DNA of 64,000 nucleotides from positions 1 through 64,000 of the forward strand of contig JBJEQP010000023.1 in NCBI GenBank assembly GCA_051881815.1. The letters are read 5' to 3'. Position 1 is the stretch's first letter. Every line of letters begins with the position of its first letter. Under the pieces are notes generated by a model. That model had not been told where the DNA came from. It was given only the letters and a program-made list of their open reading frames with translations, and did no database searches. The position numbers and the translations under genes are program-made. The DNA comes from UMGS363 sp051881815 (lineage in GTDB: Bacteria > Bacillota > Clostridia > Oscillospirales > Ruminococcaceae). This document shows, piece by piece, positions 1-9,128 of this stretch.

Positions 1-302
1 CCGTCCATCTGAGCAGCACCTGTGATCATGTTCTTAACATAGTCAGCGTGACCCGGGCAGTCAACGTGAGCATAGTGACGGTTCTTTGTCTCATACTCAA
101 CGTGAGCTGTGTTGATTGTAATACCTCTCTCTCTCTCTTCGGGAGCGGAGTCGATGTTTGCGTAGTCCTTCTTCTCTGCGAGACCCTGGAGAGCGAGTGT
201 CTTTGTGATAGCAGCTGTAAGAGTTGTCTTACCGTGGTCAACGTGACCGATAGTACCAATATTTACGTGGGGCTTGGTACGTTCGAAATGTGCCTTTGCC
301 AT
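1..302 (-). CDS. tuf: Elongation factor Tu, N-terminal part (runs off the window)
   Basis: Only about the first 100 residues are inside the window; the gene continues past base 1. The translation has the EF-Tu start (MAKAHFERTKPHVNIGTIGH), the G1 P-loop GHVDHGKT, the switch I region with EEREREITI-like sequence and the G3 motif DCPGHADY. EF-Tu delivers aminoacyl-tRNA to the ribosome as a GTPase. The start at 302 is preceded by AAGGAGGAAATTCCA. It is the last gene of the str operon, about 100 bp after fusA, and there is no obvious terminator between them, so co-transcription is likely. Confidence 0.97.
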   Translation of the reverse strand, partial: MAKAHFERTKPHVNIGTIGHVDHGKTTLTAAITKTLALQGLAEKKDYANIDSAPEERERGITINTAHVEYETKNRHYAHVDCPGHADYVKNMITGAAQMD

Positions 303-405
303 TGGAATTTCCTCCTTAATGATTATATAATAGGATTTTTATATTACTATAATAACAGATTTGAACTGAAAATGCAAGCATTTTATATAAATTTTACAAA
401 AAAAC

Positions 406-2487
406 TTATTCAGCCTTGCCTCTTGCAGTCATGATCTTCTCTGCAACGTTCTTCGGAACTTCAACATAGCTGTGCGGTTCCATTGTGTACTGACCACGAC
501 CCTGTGTCTTGGAACGGAGGTCGTTGGAGTAGCCGAACATTTCAGAAAGCGGAACGAGAGCGTCAACCTGTGCTGTTCCGTTGTTGATCTCCTGACCGAG
601 GATCTGTCCTCTTCTGGAGTTGAGGTCGCCGATTACAGTTCCCATGAAATCTTCGGGAACGATAGCGGATACCTTCATGATAGGTTCGAGAATGCAGGGG
701 TTAGCCTTCTTCATAGCTTCCTTGAATGCCATAGAACCGGCGATCGAGAATGCCATTTCAGAGGAGTCGACTTCATGGTAAGAACCATCGTAAAGAGTAA
801 CCTTTACGTCAACTACGGGGTAGCCTGCGAGGATACCGGACTTCATAGCACCCTGGATACCCTTATCAACAGCAGGGATGTATTCCTTCGGAATAGCACC
901 GCCGACAACTGCATTGATAAACTCGTAACCCTTACCGGACTCATTAGGTTCAAGCTTGATCTTAACGTGACCGTACTGACCCTTACCACCGGACTGACGA
1001 GCATACTTGTGATCTACATCAGCAAGAGTCTTGACAGTTTCCTTGTAAGCAACCTGCGGAGCACCAACGTTAGCTTCAACCTTGAATTCTCTGAGAAGAC
1101 GGTCAACGATGATATCGAGGTGGAGCTCACCCATACCTGCGATGATAGTCTGTCCTGTTTCTTCGTCTGTCCATGTCTTGAAGGTCGGGTCTTCTTCAGC
1201 AAGCTTTGAAAGACCGATACCCATCTTTTCCTGACCTGCCTTTGTCTTAGGCTCGATAGCGAGCTGGATAACAGGCTCGGGGAATTCCATGGATTCGAGA
1301 ATGATCGGATGCTTAGGATCGCAGAGCGTATCACCTGTTGTTGTATTCTTAAGACCAACACAGGCAGCGATATCACCTGCATAGCAAGTGTCGATGTCCT
1401 TTCTGTGGTTAGAATGCATCTGGAGGATACGTCCCATTCTTTCGCTGTTGTCCTTTGTAGCATTGAGGACTGTAGCACCTGCGTCAACCTTACCGGAGTA
1501 AACACGGAAGTAGCAGAGCTTACCAACGAACGGGTCGGTAGCGATCTTGAATGCGAGAGCTGCAAACGGCTCTTCGTCAGAGGAAGGTCTTTCCTCTTCC
1601 TCACCTGTTTCGGGATTTACGCCCTTGATGTGAGGAATATCGAGCGGAGAAGGCATATAGTCAACGATCGCGTCGAGAAGCTTCTGAACGCCCTTATTTC
1701 TGTAAGAAGTACCGCAAACAACGGGAACCATTGTATTTGCGATAGTACCCTTACGGATACATTTCTTGATCTCATCAATGGTAATTTCCTCACCGCCGAG
1801 GTATTTTTCCATGATCTCATCATCCTGCTCAGCAACCGCTTCGAGCAAAGCCTCGTGGTATTCCTGAGCCTTGTCAACCAAATCAGCAGGGATATCTTCA
1901 ACTCTGATATCCTTTCCGAGGTCGTCATAGTAAACGTAAGCCTTCATTTCAACAAGGTCAACAAGTCCCTTGAAGTCGTCCTCAGCACCGATAGGGAGCT
2001 GGATCGGAACAGCGTTACACTTAAGACGGTCGTGCATCATATCTACAACGTGGTAGAAGTTTGCACCCATGATATCCATCTTATTTACATATACCATTCT
2101 CGGTACCTGATACTTATTTGCCTGTCTCCAAACTGTTTCTGTCTGGGGCTCAACGCCGCCCTTTGCACAGAGAACCGTTACAGAACCGTCGAGTACACGA
2201 AGTGAACGTTCAACTTCAACTGTAAAGTCAACGTGGCCGGGGGTGTCGATGATATTGATTCTATGACCTGCCCAGTGCGCAGTTGTAGCAGCGGAAGTAA
2301 TTGTGATACCTCTCTCCTGCTCCTGTGCCATCCAGTCCATTGTTGCAGCACCATCGTGAGTTTCACCGATCTTATGGTTTACACCTGTATAGAAAAGGAT
2401 ACGCTCTGTTGTGGTTGTTTTACCTGCGTCAATGTGGGCCATTATACCAATATTTCTTGTATCTACAAGTGAACAATCTCTTGGCAT
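406..2487 (-). CDS. fusA: Elongation factor G
   Basis: A 693-residue translational GTPase, the usual full length for EF-G, which drives ribosome translocation. Visible motifs are the P-loop AHIDAGKTTTTER (residues about 17-29), RGITITSAATT (switch region), DTPGHVDF (G3) and NKMD (G4), followed by the domain IV/V sequences ending in VAEKIMTARGKAE. The start at 2487 has GGAGG at good distance. It lies 35 bp downstream of rpsG and upstream of tuf in the standard str gene order. Confidence 0.98.
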   Translation of the reverse strand: MPRDCSLVDTRNIGIMAHIDAGKTTTTERILFYTGVNHKIGETHDGAATMDWMAQEQERGITITSAATTAHWAGHRINIIDTPGHVDFTVEVERSLRVLDGSVTVLCAKGGVEPQTETVWRQANKYQVPRMVYVNKMDIMGANFYHVVDMMHDRLKCNAVPIQLPIGAEDDFKGLVDLVEMKAYVYYDDLGKDIRVEDIPADLVDKAQEYHEALLEAVAEQDDEIMEKYLGGEEITIDEIKKCIRKGTIANTMVPVVCGTSYRNKGVQKLLDAIVDYMPSPLDIPHIKGVNPETGEEEERPSSDEEPFAALAFKIATDPFVGKLCYFRVYSGKVDAGATVLNATKDNSERMGRILQMHSNHRKDIDTCYAGDIAACVGLKNTTTGDTLCDPKHPIILESMEFPEPVIQLAIEPKTKAGQEKMGIGLSKLAEEDPTFKTWTDEETGQTIIAGMGELHLDIIVDRLLREFKVEANVGAPQVAYKETVKTLADVDHKYARQSGGKGQYGHVKIKLEPNESGKGYEFINAVVGGAIPKEYIPAVDKGIQGAMKSGILAGYPVVDVKVTLYDGSYHEVDSSEMAFSIAGSMAFKEAMKKANPCILEPIMKVSAIVPEDFMGTVIGDLNSRRGQILGQEINNGTAQVDALVPLSEMFGYSNDLRSKTQGRGQYTMEPHSYVEVPKNVAEKIMTARGKAE

Positions 2488-2522
2488 AAATTAAACCTCC
2501 ATAAATTGCGCATCAAGCCGTC

Positions 2523-2993
2523 TTACCAACGGTAATGTGCAAATGCCTTGTTAGCTTCAGCCATCTTGTGAGTATCTTCGCGCTTCTTGCAAGCACCGCC
2601 GGTACCGTTAAGAGCGTCCATGATCTCAGCTGCAAGTCTTTCCTTCATGGTTCTTTCGCTTCTTGCTCTGGAATAGGTTGTGAGCCATCTGAGTCCGAGA
2701 GTCTGACGTCTTTCGGGACGTACCTCCATAGGAACCTGATATGTTGCACCACCTACACGGCGAGCCTTTACTTCGAGGAGAGGCATGATGTTTTCGAGAG
2801 CTTCATTGAAAGCTTCGAGAGCGTCCTTGCCTGTCTTCTCTGCTACGATGTCGAATGCACCGTAAACGATCTTCTGGGCAACACCCTTCTTACCGTCAAG
2901 CATAATGTTGTTGATAAGACGTGTTACGATCTCAGAATTGTAAACCGGATCACACAAAACTTCACGCTTTGCGATTTTACCTCTTCTTGGCAC
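2523..2993 (-). CDS. rpsG: 30S ribosomal protein S7
   Basis: 156 residues, the normal bacterial S7 length, starting PRRGKIAKREV and ending FAHYRW. S7 binds the 3' domain of 16S rRNA and nucleates assembly of the 30S head. A longer frame extends upstream to 3113, but the family start matches a GTG at 2993 preceded by AAGGAGGG with 8 nt spacing, so I use GTG. Second gene of the str operon, between rpsL and fusA. Confidence 0.97.
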   Translation of the reverse strand: MPRRGKIAKREVLCDPVYNSEIVTRLINNIMLDGKKGVAQKIVYGAFDIVAEKTGKDALEAFNEALENIMPLLEVKARRVGGATYQVPMEVRPERRQTLGLRWLTTYSRARSERTMKERLAAEIMDALNGTGGACKKREDTHKMAEANKAFAHYRW

Positions 2994-3185
2994 AGTTCTT
3001 CCCTCCTTCATAGAAATGATATCATAGGTACTCGTTTCAATCCACATCTCTGCGATGACACGCACGTCCAATGCGAGGTATCCATATATATTAAAATGAA
3101 TACTCCACATCAAATATGTGGTTTCATTGAGTTATTCTACTAATGATATGCCAATGGTTTTTGATTTTCGAATTTTGCGCTTTGA

Positions 3186-3611
3186 TTACTTAGCTGCGCC
3201 CGCCTTAGGCTTCTTTGCGCCGTACTTGGAACGAGCCTGATTTCTCTTTGCTACGCCCTGTGCGTCAAGTGTGCCTCTGATGATGTGGTAACGTACACCG
3301 GGGAGATCCTTTACACGTCCGCCTCTGATAAGAACAACGGAGTGTTCCTGGAGGTTATGACCGATACCCGGAATGTAAGCTGTTACTTCTGTACCGTTTG
3401 TGAGCTTTACTCTGGCGATCTTTCTCATAGCAGAGTTAGGCTTTTTAGGTGTAGCAGTTCTTACAGCTGTGCATACGCCTCTCTTCTGAGGTGCGCTCTG
3501 GTCGATCTGGATCTTCTTCTTGGAGTTGTAACCCTTCTGAAGAGCAGGAGCTGTGGACTTCTTTTCAGAAACCTCTCTTCCCTTACGAACCAACTGGTTA
3601 AATGTAGGCAT
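3186..3611 (-). CDS. rpsL: 30S ribosomal protein S12
   Basis: 141 residues starting MPTFNQLVRKGR. It carries the conserved decoding-centre stretches KKPNSAMRK (contains the lysine altered in many streptomycin-resistant mutants) and IPGIGHNLQEHS. S12 sits at the 30S decoding site. The start is preceded by AAAGGAGATAGATT. First gene of the str operon; its promoter lies at 3694-3722. The C-terminus (KYGAKKPKAGAAK) is lysine-rich as usual. Confidence 0.97.
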   Translation of the reverse strand: MPTFNQLVRKGREVSEKKSTAPALQKGYNSKKKIQIDQSAPQKRGVCTAVRTATPKKPNSAMRKIARVKLTNGTEVTAYIPGIGHNLQEHSVVLIRGGRVKDLPGVRYHIIRGTLDAQGVAKRNQARSKYGAKKPKAGAAK

Positions 3612-3693
3612 AATCTATCTCCTTTCCCAAAAAATTATCGTTTGTATGCTTGTCAAGGCATAGTTATGTTATGACGGCATCAAACAATTAAAT

Positions 3694-3722
3694 ATTATAT
3701 ACACAAAATGGCGATTTGTCAA
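3694..3722 (-). promoter_or_regulatory. Sigma-A promoter of the str operon
   Basis: On the minus strand TTGACA (3717-3722) and TATAAT (3694-3699) are separated by exactly 17 bp, giving a consensus promoter about 80 bp upstream of rpsL. Confidence 0.85.
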
Positions 3723-3866
3723 GCATTTTGACCAAATTTTTCTCAAAAATTTTTGCAGCATCAACATTATATGCCCTTTTCGTCATTTTTATACAAAATG
3801 CAGATTTTTTAGTATCTTTTTTATGTGAAATATGAAATTTATGCCGTTAAATCGGTGATAAAGTAA

Positions 3867-3901
3867 ACCGACCGGATATTCACGGGGAAAGTCCGGTCGG
3901 T
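3867..3901 (-). terminator. Hairpin downstream of the ABC permease gene
   Basis: A perfect 10-bp inverted repeat (ACCGACCGGA / TCCGGTCGGT, 15-nt loop) lies 7 bp after the permease stop codon. The following minus-strand bases are only moderately T-rich, so it may be a weak or factor-assisted terminator. It also separates this operon from the str promoter. Confidence 0.6.
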
Positions 3902-3907
3902 ACTTGC

Positions 3908-6283
3908 TTATTCTGCACCTATTCCATAATAAATAACAGCATCCTCGGGGTAATCATCCTTGCTTTCGCCCGACATAAACAGCTTTTTCGCAATGTCGGA
4001 ATACTCGGGAGGAATAATAAAATCGTTTCCGTTAATAGCTATCGTGAAACAGGATTCGTCCGTGATATACCTTGACTGCATTACACCGAACAGCTCTTTA
4101 AGTTCATCCGAATAATGAATGATATATCTTCCCTTGTCCAAAAGATACTTATCAAAGTATTCCTTGTTGGATAAACCCTCTCTCTGACAGAACAGTGCTT
4201 TTGCCGAAGCGTTGTTAAAATTGTTTTCATATACCGCAACTGTCATCTTCGGGAGAACTCCGTTGATATAATTTTCCTCATCAAGGATATAGTCAATATC
4301 CGCATCAACTCCGTCAAGACAGCCGTGTTTTGCGAGAACCTTCAGCGTTTCGGTAAAGCTTCCGTCTATCGACCATGAGGATAATCCAGTTATGTATATT
4401 TCATAGCTTCTGTCCGTGCAGGGCGTAAAGTATTCCGCTGCGGTGCGGTTTACGATATCTTCTGCAAGTGCGTCACGGAACTCCTCGTAAAACTCCTTGT
4501 CTACGGCTTTATTGTAAATTCTATTGCCAAAGTCTTGATAAACGATACTTTTCAGTGGGTCGATCACATTAATATATACACCCGTCAGCTCGGGATCGTC
4601 CGCTTTTCCGTTAAGTTCAGCCCATGTTTTTCTGCTCTCAACAAACTCGTCATACTGCGGAAAATCCTCTTTCTTAAATTGTGCAGCCTGTACCTTGTAT
4701 TCCTCCGAGGTTTCAACATTCATAAGGCATCTTACCGCTTCGGCTGTTAAAACAGGGAAGCATCTTGTCAGCCTTATTCCGTTTTTAAACTCGTAGCAGA
4801 CGGATAAATAATTATGCGCATACGAAGCATCGGAATCAAGCAGTATATTTTCAAAATAACCGTTTTCAAGATCGTCCTTATCCTTGTTTTTGCCCAAAGC
4901 TTCTTTCATTGACGAAACAATATCTTTATAGGCTTTAACGAGGTTTTCGATATTATCCCTGTCCTTTATCACAAACGCTCCCGAAGCTTCATTTCCTCCG
5001 AAATATGTAAAGGATAGGTTATAAAATTCGTTGTAAACTCCGCCGTAACCAAGATATACCGTTTCCACCTTATCAGCCTCTGGCATTATAAACTCTGCAC
5101 CGAAGCATCTTGTCGTATTTATAACATTAATGCAGATAAGGAACACGGCGAGAGTCGAAACAAATCGGACTACGCCTCTCCAAAGCTTTTTAAGACCTCT
5201 GTTGGTGATTATCTCAAAGAGGATATAGATACCGAAGCCTGCCGCAAAAACGCCAAAAAAGTATTTGTCGAACTTCTTTATCATATCCATATTCGGACCG
5301 AAAGCGAGTATCTCCGCCGCGAAGAGAATAAGCGTTATCATAACGGCATAAACACCTCTGAAGACGAGCGGCTTTGAAACATCCTCGGCTCTGCGCTTTT
5401 TGTAGAAACGATATGCGAGAGCAAAAATCGCTGCCGAGAACACTATAACTCCTGCCGCCCATGAAATGATCGGCACTGCGATATAGTTATAAGTATTATC
5501 TAATCCGACGCCGCTTATCAGCGTAAAAAGTCCGCCTGCGGGAGATGTCCATGAAAGAATATGAAGATACGTCTTTTTAAAATCGATCATAAACCTGTCA
5601 AGGAATACTTTTTCAAATAATATGATAAGAAATGCAGGAATAGCTCCGTTTAAAAGTATCGTGTGCGCGATCGCATCAAACAGCGTTCCGCAGCATACCA
5701 ACACAAGGACGGTCAGCGTATAAAGCATTATCATAAGCAGTATGCCGCCGAAGAATAAACGTCCGTACATTGGGAGAGCCTTTCCGAAGCTTTCACAGAT
5801 ATATGGTTCAAGCCACTCGATGTCGTTACTGTTTATTCTTAAAATTGTGAATTCGTGTCCGTCATAGCCGATAAGACCGACGGCAAAGAGTATGATCCCG
5901 AAAAACTGCACCGCAAGGAACGGCAGTATGTAGGAAACCAGTCCCGAAATATAATCGGAAAGGAACTTCTGCTTCATCGAAAGAGGTGCAGAAAGGCTCA
6001 TATCCACCTGATTTTTGCCGAAAAGATAGCGGAAGTTCATGAAAGCTATTATCACCCCGAGCGCACCTGCAAAAGCGGTCGCTCCTGCTGCAATATACAA
6101 AACGCTCTCGCTCGGCTGATTATCAATACTATTTGAGATGTTATACATCGTATTCAGCAGCACGGCAGGTGCTCCGATCAGATGAAGCAAAAATATGATA
6201 ATTGAAATTTTCATACAGCTTCTGACATTCCAGTATCCGTTATGAACGGACGGAGAATAATTATTCGATACCTTTGAAGTCAT
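3908..6283 (-). CDS. ABC-2 type transporter permease with large C-terminal domain
   Basis: About 791 residues. The first ~430 hold multiple hydrophobic helices (for example IIIFLLHLIGAPAVLL and GVYAVMITLILFAAEILAF); the last ~360 are soluble and probably extracytoplasmic. I do not recognise a catalytic motif in that part; it resembles bacterial ABC permeases with a long external domain. I chose the ATG at 6283 (MTSKVSNNYS), which has GGAGGAAATGGG upstream, rather than 6304. It overlaps the ATPase gene by 23 bp, so the two are translationally coupled. Likely an exporter subunit; substrate unknown. Confidence 0.75.
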   Translation of the reverse strand: MTSKVSNNYSPSVHNGYWNVRSCMKISIIIFLLHLIGAPAVLLNTMYNISNSIDNQPSESVLYIAAGATAFAGALGVIIAFMNFRYLFGKNQVDMSLSAPLSMKQKFLSDYISGLVSYILPFLAVQFFGIILFAVGLIGYDGHEFTILRINSNDIEWLEPYICESFGKALPMYGRLFFGGILLMIMLYTLTVLVLVCCGTLFDAIAHTILLNGAIPAFLIILFEKVFLDRFMIDFKKTYLHILSWTSPAGGLFTLISGVGLDNTYNYIAVPIISWAAGVIVFSAAIFALAYRFYKKRRAEDVSKPLVFRGVYAVMITLILFAAEILAFGPNMDMIKKFDKYFFGVFAAGFGIYILFEIITNRGLKKLWRGVVRFVSTLAVFLICINVINTTRCFGAEFIMPEADKVETVYLGYGGVYNEFYNLSFTYFGGNEASGAFVIKDRDNIENLVKAYKDIVSSMKEALGKNKDKDDLENGYFENILLDSDASYAHNYLSVCYEFKNGIRLTRCFPVLTAEAVRCLMNVETSEEYKVQAAQFKKEDFPQYDEFVESRKTWAELNGKADDPELTGVYINVIDPLKSIVYQDFGNRIYNKAVDKEFYEEFRDALAEDIVNRTAAEYFTPCTDRSYEIYITGLSSWSIDGSFTETLKVLAKHGCLDGVDADIDYILDEENYINGVLPKMTVAVYENNFNNASAKALFCQREGLSNKEYFDKYLLDKGRYIIHYSDELKELFGVMQSRYITDESCFTIAINGNDFIIPPEYSDIAKKLFMSGESKDDYPEDAVIYYGIGAE

Positions 6284-7157
6284 ATCCCATTTCCTCCATT
6301 TCATATATAAATATTTCCTCCAGCGTAAGAGGTATCATATCAAAAAGCTTCGGGTCTTTCTTTTTCACCGCTTCGGAAACGGCTGCTTCATCGCCCTTTG
6401 CTATCATATATGTAAGGCTCTGATTCTGCTCGAAATGCAGCACCTCAAGTCCCTCGAAATCCTCTTTTGCGCAAGGCTTGTCGAACGCCGCCTGAACCTT
6501 GTGAACGCTTCCTTTAAGGCTGTCAAGGTCGCGGCAGAAAAGCACTTTGCCCTTGTGCATAAGCGCAGCCGAGTCGCATATCTCGTTTATTTCCTTCAAA
6601 TTGTGCGAAGATATTACCGCTGTCAGCTTTCGGTCAAGCATTGCGTCAACAAGCATTCGCTTTACGATATTTCGCATTGTCGGGTCAAGTCCGTCAAAGG
6701 CTTCATCGAGGAAAAGATAATCCGTTCTGCAGGCAAGACCTGTCATAACGACAGCCTGCCGCTTCATTCCCTTTGAGAATTTGTCCATTTTCTTTTTCTC
6801 GGGGAGCTTTATCGTATCGTTTAGCTTGTCGAAAAGCTCGGCGGAGAAGTTCGGATAAAATCCGCTGTAATATTTTTTCATCTCGGCAAGGCTCATACCT
6901 CCGAACTGCACCGTTTCATCGTTGATAAAGAACACTCTGCGCTTTACCTCGGCATTGTCAAAGACATTTTCACCGTCGATCTTGACCGTTCCGCCGTCCG
7001 CTTCATATATTCCCGACAAAAGACGGAGGACAGTCGATTTTCCTGCGCCGTTCGAGCCCAAAAGACCAAAAGCCGCTCCGCTTCCGACCGTGAGATCAAC
7101 GCCGTCAAGTGCGGTAAAGTCCTCGAACTGCTTTTTTACGCCCTTTAATTCTATCAT
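6261..7157 (-). CDS. ABC transporter ATP-binding protein
   Basis: 298 residues with Walker A LLGSNGAGKST (about 32-42), a degenerate signature FSKGMKRQ, Walker B YLFLDEAFDGLDP and the switch His in ISSHNLKE. The C-terminal ~80 residues resemble the regulatory tail of ABC-2 exporter ATPases. The start ATG overlaps the regulator stop (ATGA at 7154-7157) and the end overlaps the permease start. It powers the permease encoded next; a GntR/YtrA-ATPase-permease set is typical of envelope-stress or peptide/antibiotic-responsive exporters. Confidence 0.9.
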   Translation of the reverse strand: MIELKGVKKQFEDFTALDGVDLTVGSGAAFGLLGSNGAGKSTVLRLLSGIYEADGGTVKIDGENVFDNAEVKRRVFFINDETVQFGGMSLAEMKKYYSGFYPNFSAELFDKLNDTIKLPEKKKMDKFSKGMKRQAVVMTGLACRTDYLFLDEAFDGLDPTMRNIVKRMLVDAMLDRKLTAVISSHNLKEINEICDSAALMHKGKVLFCRDLDSLKGSVHKVQAAFDKPCAKEDFEGLEVLHFEQNQSLTYMIAKGDEAAVSEAVKKKDPKLFDMIPLTLEEIFIYEMEEMGYDFKGIE

Positions 7158-7516
7158 AGCTTTGTTCCTTTCATATTCTGTATTCTGTTTATAAGCTCAT
7201 CCGCCGAAAGTCCTGCCTTCAGCGCCTCGTTCACCGCCAGGTCGAAGCCCGAAAGTGCGCGTTCCTTCAGGCTGTCGGTCTGAACGGCAGCTATAAAGCT
7301 TCCTCTGCCCTGCAGGGAATAGATGACCTTATCACGTTCAAGCATCTGGAACGCTTTAGCTACCGTATTCGGGTTCACGCCAAGCTCCTTTGCAAGCTCA
7401 CGGACGCTCGGCAGCTTATCGTCCTGTTTAAGCTCGCCCTTTATGACAAGCTCTGTTATTCTTTTATACAGCTGCTCATATATCGGAGTACGTTCACGCA
7501 GGTCAATTGCAAACAT
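7154..7516 (-). CDS. GntR family (YtrA-type) transcriptional regulator
   Basis: 120 residues: an N-terminal winged helix (PIYEQLYKRITELVIKGEL, then LPSVRELAKELGVNPNTVAKA) and a short C-terminal tail without a ligand-binding domain, as in the YtrA subfamily. Such proteins usually repress their own operon with the adjacent ABC transporter. It is the first gene of the operon and overlaps the ATPase gene by 4 bp. The ribosome site AGGGGGGTGATAC precedes the start. Confidence 0.9.
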   Translation of the reverse strand: MFAIDLRERTPIYEQLYKRITELVIKGELKQDDKLPSVRELAKELGVNPNTVAKAFQMLERDKVIYSLQGRGSFIAAVQTDSLKERALSGFDLAVNEALKAGLSADELINRIQNMKGTKL

Positions 7517-7530
7517 TGTATCACCCCCCT

Positions 7531-7589
7531 TGTACTAACTGTACTACTTGTTGTAATACAGTTATAACACACTTTAAGGTAAATGTCAA
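7531..7589 (-). promoter_or_regulatory. Promoter and probable operator of the GntR-ABC operon
   Basis: Minus-strand TTGACA (7584-7589) and TATAAC (7561-7566) are 17 bp apart. Just downstream are inverted GTAC repeats (GTACTAACTGTAC at 7532-7544, overlapped by GTACTACTTGTTGTAATAC), the style of site bound by YtrA-type regulators. Binding there would block initiation, so autorepression is inferred. Confidence 0.75.
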
Positions 7590-7616
7590 GTACTTTTGGA
7601 AAAATTTTATATAATT

Positions 7617-7790
7617 CGTAATGCGCCTTTTTTAATGCGTAATGCAACTTTTTAATGCGTAATGCGTAATGCTTAATGCGTAATTATTGTGGAGTAAACC
7701 TTCAATCAAAACTGTAGGGGATGGGTCGCCCGTCCCGTTGTCACCAATAACATAAAAAAACGGGACGGGAAACCCGTCTTCTACAATAGT
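7617..7790. repeat. Short AATGCGTAAT repeats and a GTAGGGG/CGGGACGGG hairpin
   Basis: Between the GntR and uptake operons are four or more copies of TAATGCGTAA-like units (7617-7685), then a long imperfect inverted repeat: GTAGGGGATGGGTCGCCCGTCCCGTT pairs with AACGGGACGGGAAACCCGTCTTCTAC (about 7715-7786). Related sequence occurs at 19315-19396, 11228-11262 and near 31393, so it is a dispersed repeat. No coding potential seen. Confidence 0.7.
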
Positions 7791-7855
7791 TTGTTAATAA
7801 TTTTATAAGAAATAATTTACTTGTTGAAATACCGTAAAGAAGCATTTTAAAACTG

Positions 7856-7884
7856 TTGACAATTGTCGATTGTAATGCTATAAT
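7856..7884 (+). promoter_or_regulatory. Sigma-A promoter of the uptake operon
   Basis: TTGACA (7856-7861) and TATAAT (7879-7884) with a 17-bp spacer. The transcript would have a leader of about 140 nt before the substrate-binding protein gene; I see no known riboswitch in it. Confidence 0.85.
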
Positions 7885-8031
7885 AATAACGTATGAGTTA
7901 TAGGCTTTAAAGATTTAAAGCGCAGCAGAGTTTAACGGTACATATTGCTAAAGTCTGTGCGGTTTATTTTGTTAAAGTGTAACGGCTTATACTATTATTA
8001 ACACCATACTATTATAAAAAGGGGAATGTTT

Positions 8032-9012
8032 ATGAAATCCATCAAGAAGATCGCAGCTTGCGCACTCGCTTGCGTTACTGCTGCAATGACATTCGCAGGC
8101 TGCGCAAGCAAGACTGCTGACGACGGAAACAAGGTTTACAACGTTGGTATCTGCCAGCTCGTTGAACACCCTGCTCTTGACGCTGCTACACAGGGCTTCA
8201 AGGACAAGCTCACCGAACTCCTCGGCGCAGACAATGTTGTTTTCTATGAGCAGAACGCACAGGGCGAAAGCACTAACTGCGCTACTATCTGCCAGGGCTT
8301 CGTTTCCAACGGCTACGACCTTATCCTTGCAAACGCTACACCTGCACTCCAGGCTGCAGCTGCTGCTACAAATTCCATCCCTGTTCTCGGAACTTCCGTT
8401 ACCGACTATGGCACAGCACTTGACATTGCTGACTGGACAGGCAAGACAGGCACAAACATCTCGGGTACAGCTGACCTTGCTCCTATCGACGAGCAGGAAA
8501 AGATGCTCAAGGAGCTTTTCCCCGATGTTAAGCAGGTAGGTATCCTCTACTGCTCTTCCGAAGCAAACTCCAAGTTCCAGGCACAGAAGTTCGGCGAAGC
8601 TCTCACAGCTGACGGTATCGCTTTCAAGGAATACACAGCTGCTGACAGCAACGAGATCCAGTCTATCACAAACGCTGCTATCGGCGAATGCGACGTTCTC
8701 TACGTTCCTACCGATAACACAATGGCTTCCAACGCAGAGATCATCAAGAACATCTGCGTTCCTGCAGGCATCCCCGTAATCGCAGGCGAAGAGGGCATCT
8801 GCAAGGGCTGCGGCGTTGCAACTCTTTCCATCAGCTACTATGACCTCGGTACAGCAACAGGCGAAATGGCTTACGAAGTTCTCACAAAGGGAACAAACCC
8901 CGGCGAAATGGAGATCCGTTACGCTCCCAGCGTTGTAAAGGAATACAACACAGAGATCTGCAGCACACTCGGAGTTACAGTTCCCGATGACTACGTTGCA
9001 ATTGCTGAATAA
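8032..9012 (+). CDS. ABC transporter substrate-binding lipoprotein (TrpX/PF04392 type)
   Basis: 326 residues with a lipoprotein signal (MKSIKKIAACALACVTAAMT, lipobox FAGC). The mature part begins VYNVGICQLVEHPALD, typical of the ABC_sub_bind family (PF04392), which binds amino acids such as tryptophan or tyrosine in characterised cases. An ATG six bases earlier (8026) sits too close to AAGGGG, so 8032 is preferred. It heads an operon with a permease and ATPase. Its strongly biased codon use suggests high expression. Substrate not determinable here. Confidence 0.9.
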   Translation: MKSIKKIAACALACVTAAMTFAGCASKTADDGNKVYNVGICQLVEHPALDAATQGFKDKLTELLGADNVVFYEQNAQGESTNCATICQGFVSNGYDLILANATPALQAAAAATNSIPVLGTSVTDYGTALDIADWTGKTGTNISGTADLAPIDEQEKMLKELFPDVKQVGILYCSSEANSKFQAQKFGEALTADGIAFKEYTAADSNEIQSITNAAIGECDVLYVPTDNTMASNAEIIKNICVPAGIPVIAGEEGICKGCGVATLSISYYDLGTATGEMAYEVLTKGTNPGEMEIRYAPSVVKEYNTEICSTLGVTVPDDYVAIAE

Positions 9013-9038
9013 TAATGCCTATTAATCAGACTTAATGC

Positions 9039-9073
9039 GGAAACGGAGCAGTCTTTTGATCTGTTCCGTTTCC
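9039..9073 (+). terminator. Intercistronic hairpin after the substrate-binding protein gene
   Basis: A 13-bp stem with one G-T pair (GGAAACGGAGCAG / CTGTTCCGTTTCC, 9-nt loop) lies 27 bp after the binding-protein stop and is followed by AAATTAAGTTTAATT, not a true T-run. Probably a partial terminator or mRNA stabiliser keeping the binding protein in excess over the membrane subunits. Confidence 0.6.
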
Positions 9074-9128
9074 AAATTAAGTTTAATTATGTGTTAATTA
9101 AACAACAACTTTGAAAGGAATTTGCTCT

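Noticed and set aside
472..1209. 245-aa plus-strand frame opposite fusA
   Set aside because: The strand and frame of EF-G are certain; this is its shadow.
7885..8031. Leader of the uptake operon examined for a T-box or riboswitch
   Set aside because: No T-box sequence or convincing aptamer-terminator pair is visible.
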